This document shows, one piece after another, positions 1-9,088 of a stretch of DNA of 64,000 bases (its first letter is position 1; each line of letters starts with the position of its first letter). The notes below the pieces were generated by a model that searched no databases, was not told the DNA's origin, and was given only the letters and a program-made list of their open reading frames with translations. The translations under genes were made by a program, and so were the position numbers. The stretch covers positions 1,984,001-2,048,000 of the forward strand of contig NZ_CP072844.1 in NCBI RefSeq assembly GCF_017948405.1, read 5' to 3'. This DNA comes from Psychrosphaera aestuarii. Its GTDB lineage: Bacteria > Pseudomonadota > Gammaproteobacteria > Enterobacterales > Alteromonadaceae.

Positions 1-2
1 TC

Positions 3-191
3 ATAGTTACTTTTGGACTCTGTGGATTTGCAAACTTGTCATCAATTGCAATACTAATTGGTGGTGTTGGTAGCATGGCTCCAACTCGAAGACATGAGTT
101 GGCTGAGCTTGGTTTAAAGGCCGTCATGGCAGCAACCCTAGCGAACCTTATGAGTGCTGCAATTGCTGGTCTGTTTGTCTCACTCACCTAA
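3..191 (+). CDS. NupC-type nucleoside transporter, C-terminal end (partial)
   Basis: An open frame from the window edge encodes 62 residues before a TAA stop. The peptide contains [18 protein letters not shown] and later [16 protein letters not shown], which match the C-terminal core of concentrative nucleoside transporters (NupC/CNT family), inner-membrane proteins that import nucleosides with a cation. The last stretch is a hydrophobic helix rich in Ala and Leu. The gene starts outside the window, so substrate class and start cannot be judged. It converges on cysB, with a shared hairpin terminator between them. Confidence 0.8.
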   Translation: MVTFGLCGFANLSSIAILIGGVGSMAPTRRHELAELGLKAVMAATLANLMSAAIAGLFVSLT

Positions 192-234
192 CGTTCATAT
201 AACTGCAGAACGTATCTTATAGGATGCGATTTTA

Positions 235-270
235 GCAAAAAAAACCGGAGAATCTTCTCCGGTTTTTTTA
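235..270. terminator. Bidirectional rho-independent terminator between nupC-like gene and cysB
   Basis: A perfect stem of about 11-13 bp (AAAACCGGAGAA / TTCTCCGGTTTT) is flanked by an A-run on one side and a T-run on the other, so it can end transcription from both converging genes. Confidence 0.85.
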
Positions 271-274
271 TGAA

Positions 275-1300
<1,026 letters not shown>

Positions 1301-1458
1301 TTATTCCATAATTTTTTATATGTTATAAAAGTGTTATCACTACACTAATGTTTAAAATTTGTTTACTATGCAAAGATAGAGACATTTAGTCTAAGCTAGT
1401 TACTTGTAACTGTTAATTATTTTTAAGTCTGTGACTAGCCTACTTTTAAGGATTTTTT

Positions 1459-2220
1459 ATGCTTTTCGCCATTATCGTTGGCTTGATTCTTGGTTTAGTC
1501 GTAATTGTCGTTGTAACTAACACAATGCAACAACAAAAGAAAAAACTAGAAGACGAACGCCGTCGAGAGATTATTAAGTTTCGCGCAATTTTAGACGAGA
1601 CAGAAGAAGCTATTCAAAATACGGCTGGTATTCCATTATCGCAAGAAGGTTTTGGCATACTTCTAAATCGTGAATTGTATGCATTAAAAAGCATGCTTGA
1701 ATTAACGCCTGGCAACAAAGACGTCAAAAACCGTATTCAACAAGTGCAAACCAAGCTAGAAAATAATGACTTTATAGCTGGCGATGCTGAACTAATGACA
1801 TTACCAGAAAATGAAAAACAATTGATAGGCATAGTGCAAGGCATTAAAAAGTTTAGACTCATTCTTCGCTCAGAGCATGGTAAAGGTAGAATTTCTAGTG
1901 AAGCCTTTGTTCGTGAGGATAAAAAGTTTGAAAAATTGCAGCTTCGTATAAATATCGAAACTCAATTAAAGCGCGGCAAAATGGCAATGAGTAAAAATAT
2001 GACGGGTTCAGCTCGCCAGTATTTTGAAAAAGCAATTATCACTCTTGATAAGCAAAACTACGCAGACGAATATATTATTTCGCGAAAAGCAGAGATTGAG
2101 CAACTACTCGAACAAATTACTCAAGATCTTAAGTCAGCTAACCTTGATGATGTTAAGAAAAAGCAAGCTGAAGAAAAAGATGATTTAGACGCCTTGTTTG
2201 CACCGAAGAAAAAATGGTAA
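1459..2220 (+). CDS. Membrane-anchored coiled-coil protein of unknown function
   Basis: A 253-residue protein with one N-terminal transmembrane helix (residues about 2-21, rich in Ile and Val), immediately followed by a charged, helix-forming segment (QQQKKKLEDERRREI) and long stretches predicted as coiled coil. The tail is strongly charged and ends in KKKW. There is no catalytic motif that I recognise. Similar proteins in Alteromonadales are sometimes labelled DNA-repair ATPase, but I see no Walker motif here and would not use that name. Its last 7 bases overlap the start of the acetyltransferase gene, so the two are probably co-translated. An AGGA-type ribosome site (aaggatttttt) precedes the ATG. 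Confidence 0.75.
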   Translation: MLFAIIVGLILGLVVIVVVTNTMQQQKKKLEDERRREIIKFRAILDETEEAIQNTAGIPLSQEGFGILLNRELYALKSMLELTPGNKDVKNRIQQVQTKLENNDFIAGDAELMTLPENEKQLIGIVQGIKKFRLILRSEHGKGRISSEAFVREDKKFEKLQLRINIETQLKRGKMAMSKNMTGSARQYFEKAIITLDKQNYADEYIISRKAEIEQLLEQITQDLKSANLDDVKKKQAEEKDDLDALFAPKKKW

Positions 2221-2654
2221 CAGCTTCTATTAAAATAGAAGTCTTTAAGAGAAATAATCAACGAGTCGTTAACGCCTTTTATAAACAATACAAGCGAAAT
2301 GTTAGTGTTAACAGTAAAGACTTTGTTGTCGTCGCTGTTGAGCAAAGTAAAAATGATAGCGAAAATAAAATCCTTGGTGTGGCTTTTATTAGAAAAATAC
2401 CAGGGCTACAACCGCCTGAATTATTATTTAGAAGTCTGTTTGTCGCGCCAATACACCGCAACAACGGTATTGCATCAAAAATTATTCATTTAACGCTTCA
2501 GCACTTCCCTAGCAAAGCCATTTACACAATAACTGATAAAAGCTTGATTGATTTTTACTCTCAATTTGGCTTTACTGTTTGTAATACGCCACCAGACTCC
2601 ATTAGTAATTTAAAGACAAAAAAAAGCCCAACCGTAATGGTTAGGCTTTCATAG
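2214..2654 (+). CDS. GNAT-family N-acetyltransferase
   Basis: The 146-residue protein shows the GNAT acetyl-CoA-binding motif A: a strand LFRSLFVAP followed by HRNNGIAS at residues 81-88, matching the Q/R-x-x-G-x-G/A pyrophosphate loop. A downstream DFYSQFGF segment (about 113-120) carries the usual tyrosine of motif B. The substrate cannot be told. The gene overlaps the preceding membrane-protein gene by 7 bases and its 3' end contains the inverted repeat that forms the terminator of the opposing etf operon. Confidence 0.8.
   Translation: MVTASIKIEVFKRNNQRVVNAFYKQYKRNVSVNSKDFVVVAVEQSKNDSENKILGVAFIRKIPGLQPPELLFRSLFVAPIHRNNGIASKIIHLTLQHFPSKAIYTITDKSLIDFYSQFGFTVCNTPPDSISNLKTKKSPTVMVRLS
2618..2649 (-). 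terminator. Terminator of the etfBA operon, inside the acetyltransferase gene
   Basis: On the minus strand AAAGCC-T-AACC, a 5-base loop and GGTT-G-GGCTTT form a stem with one mismatch, followed directly by eight T residues. It lies 31 bases past the etfA stop and within the last codons of the converging acetyltransferase gene. Confidence 0.85.
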
Positions 2655-2679
2655 TTTCCAAAACAGTCAATCTGTTTAG

Positions 2680-3606
2680 TTAGATTGAAGATTCCAGTTC
2701 TGGAAGTGCTTCGAATAAGTCTGCTACTAGACCGTAGTCTGCAACTTGGAAAATCGGCGCTTCAGCATCTTTGTTGATTGCAACAATCACCTTAGAGTCT
2801 TTCATGCCTGCTAAGTGTTGAATTGCTCCAGAAATGCCAACCGCAATATATAGATCTGGAGCCACTATTTTACCCGTTTGACCTACTTGCATGTCATTTG
2901 GAACAAAACCAGCATCAACAGCGGCGCGAGACGCACCAACAGCGGCGCCAAGCTTATCGGCGATACCGTCTAATAATTTGAAGTTATCACCATTTTGCAT
3001 ACCACGACCACCAGAGATCACAACACTTGCCGCTGTTAATTCTGGTCGTTCAGACTCAGTAAGCTCTTGTGAAACAAATGACGACAAACCAGAGTCACTC
3101 AATGAATCAATTGAGACTAATTCAGCACTGCCACCCAAGCCCGCTTTATCAAACGCCGCCGTACGAATAGTAATAACTTTTTTCGAATATTCTGATTGTA
3201 CAGTTGCTATGGCGTTACCAGCATAGATTGGGCGCGTGAATGTATCCGAGCCTTCAACCGAAATAATGTCTGATATTTGCTCTACGTCTAATAGAGCAGC
3301 AACACGAGGCATAAAGTTTTTACCTGTTGTAGTCGCTGCCGCTAGAATATGTGTGTAATTATCAGCTAGTTCAACAACTAGAGCCGATAAGTTTTCAGCT
3401 AGCGCATGTTCATAAATGGCATTATCAGCAAGTAGTACTTTAGCTACACCGTCAATCTTACAAGCTTCATCAGCCACTGCTTGGCAGTTTGAACCGGCAA
3501 CTAAAAGAGTGATGTCACTACCAATTTTAGAAGCTGCATTAACCGCTTTTAATGTGTCTACTTTTAATTCGCTATTGTCGTGCTCTGCGACTAATAAAAT
3601 ACTCAT
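2680..3606 (-). CDS. etfA: Electron transfer flavoprotein subunit alpha
   Basis: EtfA carries the FAD of the ETF heterodimer, which takes electrons from acyl-CoA dehydrogenases and passes them to ETF:ubiquinone oxidoreductase. The 308-residue protein has the N-terminal alpha/beta domain and, at about residues 199-300, the FAD domain with [39 protein letters not shown] and IVAINKD, all typical of EtfA. Its ATG overlaps the stop of etfB (ATGA), so the two subunits are translationally coupled. A likely partner in this window is the acyl-CoA dehydrogenase of the valine operon. Confidence 0.96.
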   Translation of the reverse strand: MSILLVAEHDNSELKVDTLKAVNAASKIGSDITLLVAGSNCQAVADEACKIDGVAKVLLADNAIYEHALAENLSALVVELADNYTHILAAATTTGKNFMPRVAALLDVEQISDIISVEGSDTFTRPIYAGNAIATVQSEYSKKVITIRTAAFDKAGLGGSAELVSIDSLSDSGLSSFVSQELTESERPELTAASVVISGGRGMQNGDNFKLLDGIADKLGAAVGASRAAVDAGFVPNDMQVGQTGKIVAPDLYIAVGISGAIQHLAGMKDSKVIVAINKDAEAPIFQVADYGLVADLFEALPELESSI

Positions 3607-4355
3607 GCGATCACCTTTGCTTCATTTTTTAACTTTTCTACAAGCTCTGCAACAGATTCAACGATAACACCACCAGCTCGTTGAGAAGGCTCTTCTACCT
3701 TTAAAACTGTCATTTTGCTTGTTAGTTCAACACCTAAGTCGGCCGCTGAAATAACTTCTAGTGGTTTGCGTTTCGCTTTCATAATATTCGGTAATGAAGC
3801 ATAACGAGGTTCATTCAAACGAAGGTCTGTTGTAACTATCGCAGGAAGTGATAAAGCAACAGTTTGTAAGCCACCATCAACTTCACGAGTAACAGACACT
3901 TTGTCAGACTCAAGTTCAACCTTAGATGCAAATGTACCTTGTGGCATATTTGTTAGTGCCGCTAACATTTGACCTGTCTGATTATTATCAGAATCAATAG
4001 ACTGCTTGCCTAAAATCACTAAATTCGGCTGTTCTTTTTCAACTAGCTTAGTGAGTAGTTTTGCCACTTGCAATGAGCCTAGCTTAACATCAGCTTCAAC
4101 TTGAATAGCACGATCTGCGCCTAACGCTAAAGCCGTACGAAGTTGTTCTTGGCAAGCTTTATCGCCAATAGAAACCACAATAACTTCTTCTGCTTTACCC
4201 TGCTCTTTTAAACGAACGGCTTCTTCAACTGCGATTTCACAAAATGGATTCATCGCCATTTTGACATTGGCTAAATCTACGTCTGAATTATCCGGCTTAA
4301 CACGTGCCTTCACGTTGTAGTCGATAACCCTTTTAATAGGTACTAGGATTTTCAT
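3603..4355 (-). CDS. etfB: Electron transfer flavoprotein subunit beta
   Basis: EtfB is the AMP-binding partner of EtfA in the soluble cytoplasmic ETF. The protein begins [14 protein letters not shown] and contains the family signature region [24 protein letters not shown] near residues 183-206. The chosen ATG at 4355 has GGGAGAG seven bases upstream; a TTG four codons further upstream is less likely. It is first in the etfBA operon, and its promoter region contains a 12-bp palindrome (see the operator entry). Confidence 0.95.
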   Translation of the reverse strand: MKILVPIKRVIDYNVKARVKPDNSDVDLANVKMAMNPFCEIAVEEAVRLKEQGKAEEVIVVSIGDKACQEQLRTALALGADRAIQVEADVKLGSLQVAKLLTKLVEKEQPNLVILGKQSIDSDNNQTGQMLAALTNMPQGTFASKVELESDKVSVTREVDGGLQTVALSLPAIVTTDLRLNEPRYASLPNIMKAKRKPLEVISAADLGVELTSKMTVLKVEEPSQRAGGVIVESVAELVEKLKNEAKVIA

Positions 4356-4428
4356 ATTCTCTCCCAAAATTTACACCAAACTAGCTTTGCTATTCAGTAT
4401 AGGTTTGATTATCAAATTTATGGCAGAC

Positions 4429-4457
4429 AATTTAATATCAGTTTACGTAAACGTCAA
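4429..4457 (-). promoter_or_regulatory. etfB promoter with a GTTTACGTAAAC operator between -35 and -10
   Basis: On the minus strand a TTGACG hexamer (4452-4457) and a TAAATT hexamer (4429-4434) are separated by 17 bases. The spacer is occupied by the perfect palindrome GTTTACGTAAAC (4441-4452). A palindrome between -35 and -10 is the usual operator position for MerR-family regulators. The sequence is reminiscent of the motif described for LiuR, the MerR-type regulator of branched-chain amino acid and fatty acid catabolism in gammaproteobacteria; that identification is from memory and is tentative. Confidence 0.5.
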
Positions 4458-4592
4458 CTTTATACACGATGCAACCCGCAATTATTTGTAAAGATAAGTG
4501 TTATCTTTCGTTATAAGTGATTATTTTGTATAAAAATGTAGCAATATTCTAAATTGGTACCACACTTAACGTATAACTTAAGAGGTATTTAA

Positions 4593-5063
4593 ATGCATAA
4601 ACCAAGTCGAAGTGTTGAGTTTCGTTTCCTAGCTGAACCTACCGATGTAAATTTTGGTGGAAAAGTACATGGTGGCATTGTAATGAAATGGATTGATCAG
4701 GCTGCGTACGCCTGCGCGGCTGGTTGGAGCGGTAAATATTGTATAACGGTTTCTGTGGGCGCGATAAGATTTGTTCGCCCTGTTCTTGTTGGTAACCTTG
4801 TTACTGTTGAGGCTACCGTCGTCCATACAGGTAATTCAAGCATGCATATATACGTCAGCGTCAAAGCAACGGACCCAAAACTAAGTAATCCACTTGAAAC
4901 AAACCATTGTATTATTACATTTATTGCTGTGGACGCCGACGGCGACAAAGTCCTTGTGGAACCGTGGAAACCTAAAACTAAACTAGATAAAAAATTACAG
5001 CAATATGCAATAAATATGAAAGACTTGAGTATTCAAGCCGAAAATAAATTACGTGAAAGCTAA
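4593..5063 (+). CDS. Hotdog-fold acyl-CoA thioesterase
   Basis: A 156-residue single-hotdog protein of the YciA/BACH type that hydrolyses acyl-CoA to free acid and CoA. The diagnostic segments are NFGGKVHGGIVMKWIDQAA (about residues 21-39, with the family Asp in the helix) and SVGAIRFVRPVLVGNLVTVEA. It is divergent from etfBA, which suggests a role in acyl-CoA catabolism, but the acyl chain preference cannot be read from sequence. Confidence 0.88.
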   Translation: MHKPSRSVEFRFLAEPTDVNFGGKVHGGIVMKWIDQAAYACAAGWSGKYCITVSVGAIRFVRPVLVGNLVTVEATVVHTGNSSMHIYVSVKATDPKLSNPLETNHCIITFIAVDADGDKVLVEPWKPKTKLDKKLQQYAINMKDLSIQAENKLRES

Positions 5064-5068
5064 GCTTA

Positions 5069-5830
5069 TTATTTTGTAGCACGCCTAGTTGTTCTATTAA
5101 GTGAGCTACTGCGTACCGCTGGGTTGAACATAGTCCGATAGCGAACTCTTGGTCGCACGGGTGTTAACGGCCATTCTCGTTTTTTCGCAACTAAGATACA
5201 AACCCCGCCAAGGGACGGACAAAAGCGTTTGAGTAAACTAGGGATAAAACTGCTATCTAGCTCTTGGTCATTTTGTGCCAAAACTGAATAACAAAGGTAG
5301 TCTTCTTTTGTAACTTCAAAGCCCAATAAATGAAGCCAATCCTTAACTCGTGCGACACTAAAAAATCGACCTTTTTTAAAGAGTTGAAACTTCTGGCTTG
5401 GAACAAATTTTTGCAGCGCTAATGACGACCAAGGGTTAAAAACAGCTAGGATAAGATTACCATTTGGTAATAGAACACGATGAGCTTCGCGCAGTATTTG
5501 ATGCGGGTCAGAGCCAAACTCTAAAACATGATTCATTACAATAGCGTCAATTGAATTCTCCAGAAATGGTAACTCATCAAACTCCGCAACTACGCCAGTA
5601 AGAGGGGTTTTATTATTCAACGTCGTTAAACTAACTTGGGTAGGTATGGTACTTTCGTGACTCTCTAAAACATTACTTAACTGACCAATTTTCAATAAAT
5701 ATTGACCAAAACAATATTTTAACTGTTCAGATATGATGCTTTGTTCCGCTTCGCGCACCTTTTCGCCTAGAGGAATACTTGCCCAATCATTGATAGGTGA
5801 AACTGAGTTATAGCCTAGTGCTGGTTTCAA
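5069..5830 (-). CDS. Class I SAM-dependent methyltransferase, YafS-like
   Basis: The 253-residue protein has Methyltransf_11-type features: an acidic strand end near VVAEFDELPFLENSIDAIVMNHVLEF (split over about residues 80-107) and REAHRVLLPNGNLILAVFNP. The N-terminal glycine-rich SAM loop is degenerate, which is common in this subfamily. In E. coli yafS lies divergently beside gloB, as here, so this is probably its orthologue. The substrate is not known. The C-terminus is basic (SLNRTTRRATK). Confidence 0.75.
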   Translation of the reverse strand: MKPALGYNSVSPINDWASIPLGEKVREAEQSIISEQLKYCFGQYLLKIGQLSNVLESHESTIPTQVSLTTLNNKTPLTGVVAEFDELPFLENSIDAIVMNHVLEFGSDPHQILREAHRVLLPNGNLILAVFNPWSSLALQKFVPSQKFQLFKKGRFFSVARVKDWLHLLGFEVTKEDYLCYSVLAQNDQELDSSFIPSLLKRFCPSLGGVCILVAKKREWPLTPVRPRVRYRTMFNPAVRSSSLNRTTRRATK

Positions 5831-5900
5831 TACGTGCCTCTTCTACTGTGGATAGCATTTAGTTAGTATATGTTATACCGATAAAAACAAGGAAACCAAT

Positions 5901-6680
5901 ATGTCTAATGTTATCCGTATTCCTGCTTTTAATGATAACTATTTTTGGTTAATGTCAGATAATAAACAACAGGCATTAATTGTAGACCCGGGCGATGCTC
6001 AGGTTGTGATGGATGCTCTTCAACGTCGCAATTTAGATTTAACCGATATACTAATCACGCATCACCATGCTGATCATATAGGTGGTGTAGACCAATTATT
6101 AAAACAATATCCCAATGCAAATGTATTCGGTCCTGCCACCAGTCGTTTTGATATGGTGACTCATCCATGCTCAGAGGGTGACGTAATCTACCCAAAGGCG
6201 ACTCAGCAACCATTTAGTATTATCGAAGTACCTGGCCACACTTCAGACCATATTGCTTATTACAGCGCACCTATTCTTTTTGTCGGGGACACGCTTTTTT
6301 CAAGTGGTTGTGGTCGTCTTTTTGAAGGAACGGCAGAACAAATGTTAACTTCACTCAAAAAATTAGTCTCGTTGCCACTGGATACTCAAATCTATTGTGC
6401 TCATGAATATACATACGCTAATGCACAGTTTGCAATTGCCGCGCTACCGAATAACAAGACTATTCAGGACTTTCTTTTGAAGACAGCGGAAAAAAGGCGT
6501 GACGATAAAGCAACGGTCCCTACCTCTTTGGCAACTGAATTAACAATTAATCCTTTTCTTCTCTGCCACACGCTGCCGCTTCAGCTTAGTATGCAAAAGC
6601 AATTTGGTTTAGCTACTTTACCTTCTGAGTTAGAGACGTTTACTTACCTTCGAAAATGGAAAGATGTCTTTCAAAATTGA
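5901..6680 (+). CDS. gloB: Hydroxyacylglutathione hydrolase (glyoxalase II)
   Basis: GloB hydrolyses S-D-lactoylglutathione to D-lactate and glutathione, the second step of methylglyoxal detoxification. The protein is 259 residues with the metallo-beta-lactamase metal motif THHHADHIGG at residues 53-62, further ligands in VPGHTSDH and FVGDTLFSSGCGR, and CAHEYTYANAQFA. The C-terminal glutathione-binding part keeps EKRRDDKATVPTSL. It is followed closely by mltD and faces the YafS-like gene, as in E. coli. Confidence 0.95.
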   Translation: MSNVIRIPAFNDNYFWLMSDNKQQALIVDPGDAQVVMDALQRRNLDLTDILITHHHADHIGGVDQLLKQYPNANVFGPATSRFDMVTHPCSEGDVIYPKATQQPFSIIEVPGHTSDHIAYYSAPILFVGDTLFSSGCGRLFEGTAEQMLTSLKKLVSLPLDTQIYCAHEYTYANAQFAIAALPNNKTIQDFLLKTAEKRRDDKATVPTSLATELTINPFLLCHTLPLQLSMQKQFGLATLPSELETFTYLRKWKDVFQN

Positions 6681-6774
6681 TTTGTAGATTAGCTACCATT
6701 GCAGGATTAGGTTATTATTGAGGATAGTTTTCCGTTCATGGCTACTCAGCCCCTTACAAAGTGTTATTAATTAT

Positions 6775-8403
6775 ATGTTTATAAAGAAAAAAAATATTAT
6801 CCTCGTGATATCAGCGCTAGTCGCGGTGGCTGGTTGTAATAGTACTCCAGACTATACCGTAAGCACTCAGCAAGAAGTAAATAATGCAAAAGGTATTTTA
6901 ACTAGTATAGACCCAGACACTATTGCCTCGCCGAGAGAAGTTGTAGACGCATTGACTTTGGCCGCGTTGGAACCAGAAGTGGGATCGTTAGAGTTAGATG
7001 AGGCCCCCGCAACGTTTGATGATGTTTGGCAAAGAATCAGCTACCAGCTCTCTATCGAAATTCCGCAGAATCGACAAGTCGTTACCGAACGAAACTGGTA
7101 CGCTAAACACCCTAGTTACATCACTCGAGTCGCTAAAAGAGCTGAGCCTTTTTTACACTTTATAGTAGAAGAAATTGAAAAGCGTGAAATGCCAATCGAA
7201 TTAGCGTTACTGCCAATTGTAGAAAGTGCATTTGATCCATTTGCCTATTCACACGGTCGAGCGTCTGGTTTATGGCAGTTTATTCCTGGCACAGGCAATA
7301 GATTCAAATTAAAGCAAACTTGGTGGTATGACGGGCGACGAGATGTTGCAGCTTCAACAAGAGCCGCTTTAGATTACTTATCATTTTTACACAAAACCTT
7401 AGACGGCGATTGGTTAAATGCCATTGCAGCATATAATTCTGGCGAAGGCCGTGTGTTAAGAGCAATAAAGCGAAATCGAAAAAAACACTTACCGACCGAT
7501 TTTTGGTCATTAGACTTACCTCGTGAAACGTCTGCTTACGTGCCTAAGCTTTTGGCTTTAGTTGATCTATTGAAACGTTCCGATGAGTTTAATGTTAGTT
7601 GGTATCCTATCGCCAATGAACCGGCCATTGCCGTTGTTGATGCAAAAAAACAAATTGATATTGCTAAAGCGGCTGAATTAGCGGGTATGGAATTAAACGA
7701 TCTTCATAAAATGAACCCAGGGTATAACCAATGGGCAACGGATCCAAATGGTCCTCATAAGTTTATCGTCCCCATTGAAAAGGCCGATTCGTTTAAAGCA
7801 AAATTAAATGCGCTAACAGATAATGAGCGTATGGCTTGGACACGATATGTTGTAAAGTCTGGTGATACATTGGGTGGAATTGCAGCAAAACATAAAGTTT
7901 CAGTTGCTGTGTTACGTGATGTTAACAAAATAAAAGGTAACATTATTCGTGTTAAGCAAGCATTAATGGTACCTACGTCTTCTAAATCCATTAAACAATA
8001 TGAATTAACAGCTGGTAATCGCCTTGCAAAAACACAAAATAAACAACGAGGCTCAAGCACTAAGTTAGAGTATATTGTGAAAAGTGGCGATACCTTATGG
8101 GATATAAGTAAAGCTCATAAAGTAAACGTAAGAAGCTTAGCAAAATGGAATGGAATGGCTCCTACTGATCCGTTAAAGCCCGGTAAAAAATTAGTAGTTT
8201 GGACAAAAACACCCACTTCATCAACCAATGGTGTTGTTCGTAAAGTAACTTACAAAGTTCGAAACGGCGACTCGTTAGCTCGTATTGCACAAAAATTTAA
8301 AGTCGATGTTGATGACATTGCCAAATGGAATCAGTTAGACATGAAGAAGTATTTACAACCTGGTCAGGCTCTTAAGCTTTTTGTTGACGTAACAAGAAGT
8401 TAA
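6775..8403 (+). CDS. mltD: Membrane-bound lytic murein transglycosylase D
   Basis: MltD is an outer-membrane lipoprotein that cleaves peptidoglycan glycan strands to anhydro-muropeptides. From the ATG at 6775 the protein is 542 residues. It has a lipoprotein signal peptide ending VAVAGC with the lipidated Cys at residue 21, an SLT domain with catalytic Glu150 (LPIVESAFDP), GRASGLWQFIPGTG and AAYNSGEGRV, and three C-terminal LysM modules starting at YVVKSGDTL, YIVKSGDTL and YKVRNGDSL. Alternative TTG starts further upstream would bury the signal peptide, so 6775 is preferred even though its ribosome site is weak. Confidence 0.94.
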   Translation: MFIKKKNIILVISALVAVAGCNSTPDYTVSTQQEVNNAKGILTSIDPDTIASPREVVDALTLAALEPEVGSLELDEAPATFDDVWQRISYQLSIEIPQNRQVVTERNWYAKHPSYITRVAKRAEPFLHFIVEEIEKREMPIELALLPIVESAFDPFAYSHGRASGLWQFIPGTGNRFKLKQTWWYDGRRDVAASTRAALDYLSFLHKTLDGDWLNAIAAYNSGEGRVLRAIKRNRKKHLPTDFWSLDLPRETSAYVPKLLALVDLLKRSDEFNVSWYPIANEPAIAVVDAKKQIDIAKAAELAGMELNDLHKMNPGYNQWATDPNGPHKFIVPIEKADSFKAKLNALTDNERMAWTRYVVKSGDTLGGIAAKHKVSVAVLRDVNKIKGNIIRVKQALMVPTSSKSIKQYELTAGNRLAKTQNKQRGSSTKLEYIVKSGDTLWDISKAHKVNVRSLAKWNGMAPTDPLKPGKKLVVWTKTPTSSTNGVVRKVTYKVRNGDSLARIAQKFKVDVDDIAKWNQLDMKKYLQPGQALKLFVDVTRS

Positions 8404-8414
8404 GCTAACTTTAT

Positions 8415-8444
8415 AAGTAGGCTTGCAAAAATGCAGGTCTACTT
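8415..8444 (+). terminator. Hairpin between mltD and the secreted-protein gene
   Basis: A 13-bp stem with two G-U pairs and an AAAA loop begins 12 bases after the mltD stop. It has only three T residues after it and ends just before the GAGG ribosome site of the next gene, so it may be a weak terminator, an attenuator or an mRNA-stabilising hairpin. Confidence 0.5.
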
Positions 8445-8455
8445 TGTGAGGAACA

Positions 8456-9067
8456 ATGTTAAAAATAGCGCCCTTTTTATCAAAAGTTATTATTACGACT
8501 TCCCTCATTTTATCGTCAAATAGTTATGCAGAATTTAAGCTTGACGGTAATCTCACGGTTGTCGATCCCTATGGAAAAACTCATACTAAAGAGATGCCAA
8601 TGGGGTTTGCAAGTTCAGCAGAAAAGCAAACCTTTACCATTGGCCCTCATACCTACAAAGTTCCAGGCCAACCAGAAAAGTACAGTATTGCTATTGTACT
8701 CCAAGACAATAACTTTGTTTGGGTGCAAGAGTTTCACAACAAGCCAATAAAAACATTTGAATGGCAACTCGGTGAACACAAGATTAGTTTAATTAAAGAG
8801 ATATTAATGAAGCCGGTAAAAGGCGATTATATCCTTTCAATTGATGACAAAGATTACTTTTTTAATAACAGACTTGCTCAAGTTACCTTCATTTTTAATG
8901 AAGAAGGCATAGAAAACATTGATGTAAGTGGCATGGTGGCAAGTCTTGGTTTAAATCGAGCACAAGATAAGTGCGAGACGAGCAGTGATGACCAGGCAGA
9001 CTCTGAAGACGATGCTACAAAAGAAGACTCTGATAATGAAGATGATAAGTGCCCGCCACCAAAATAA
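8456..9067 (+). CDS. Secreted protein with acidic Cys-flanked tail, function unknown
   Basis: A 203-residue protein with a clear Sec signal peptide (positive start, hydrophobic core, cleavage likely after SNSYA at about residue 25). The mature part is predicted mostly beta (EFKLDGNLTVVDPYGK and following), and the last 30 residues are highly acidic, rich in Ser, Asp and Glu, bounded by two cysteines (DKCETSS and DDKCPPPK) that could form a disulfide or bind metal. I do not recognise the family; a distant relation to YccT/DUF2057-type periplasmic proteins is possible but not supported by a motif. GAGGAAC precedes the ATG. It follows mltD, so an envelope role is a guess. Confidence 0.65.
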   Translation: MLKIAPFLSKVIITTSLILSSNSYAEFKLDGNLTVVDPYGKTHTKEMPMGFASSAEKQTFTIGPHTYKVPGQPEKYSIAIVLQDNNFVWVQEFHNKPIKTFEWQLGEHKISLIKEILMKPVKGDYILSIDDKDYFFNNRLAQVTFIFNEEGIENIDVSGMVASLGLNRAQDKCETSSDDQADSEDDATKEDSDNEDDKCPPPK

Positions 9068-9068
9068 C

Positions 9069-9088
9069 TGGCGAGTAATTACTCGCCA
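9069..9088. terminator. Palindromic hairpin between convergent genes
   Basis: A perfect 20-bp palindrome (TGGCGAGTAATTACTCGCCA) spans the gap between the secreted-protein gene and the stop codon of the Lon-like gene. There is no strong T-run on either side, so it is a weak terminator candidate or an mRNA 3'-end stabiliser. Confidence 0.5.

Noticed and set aside
6718..6774. Upstream TTG start for mltD
   Set aside because: It would put 19 residues ahead of the lipoprotein signal peptide and spoil export.
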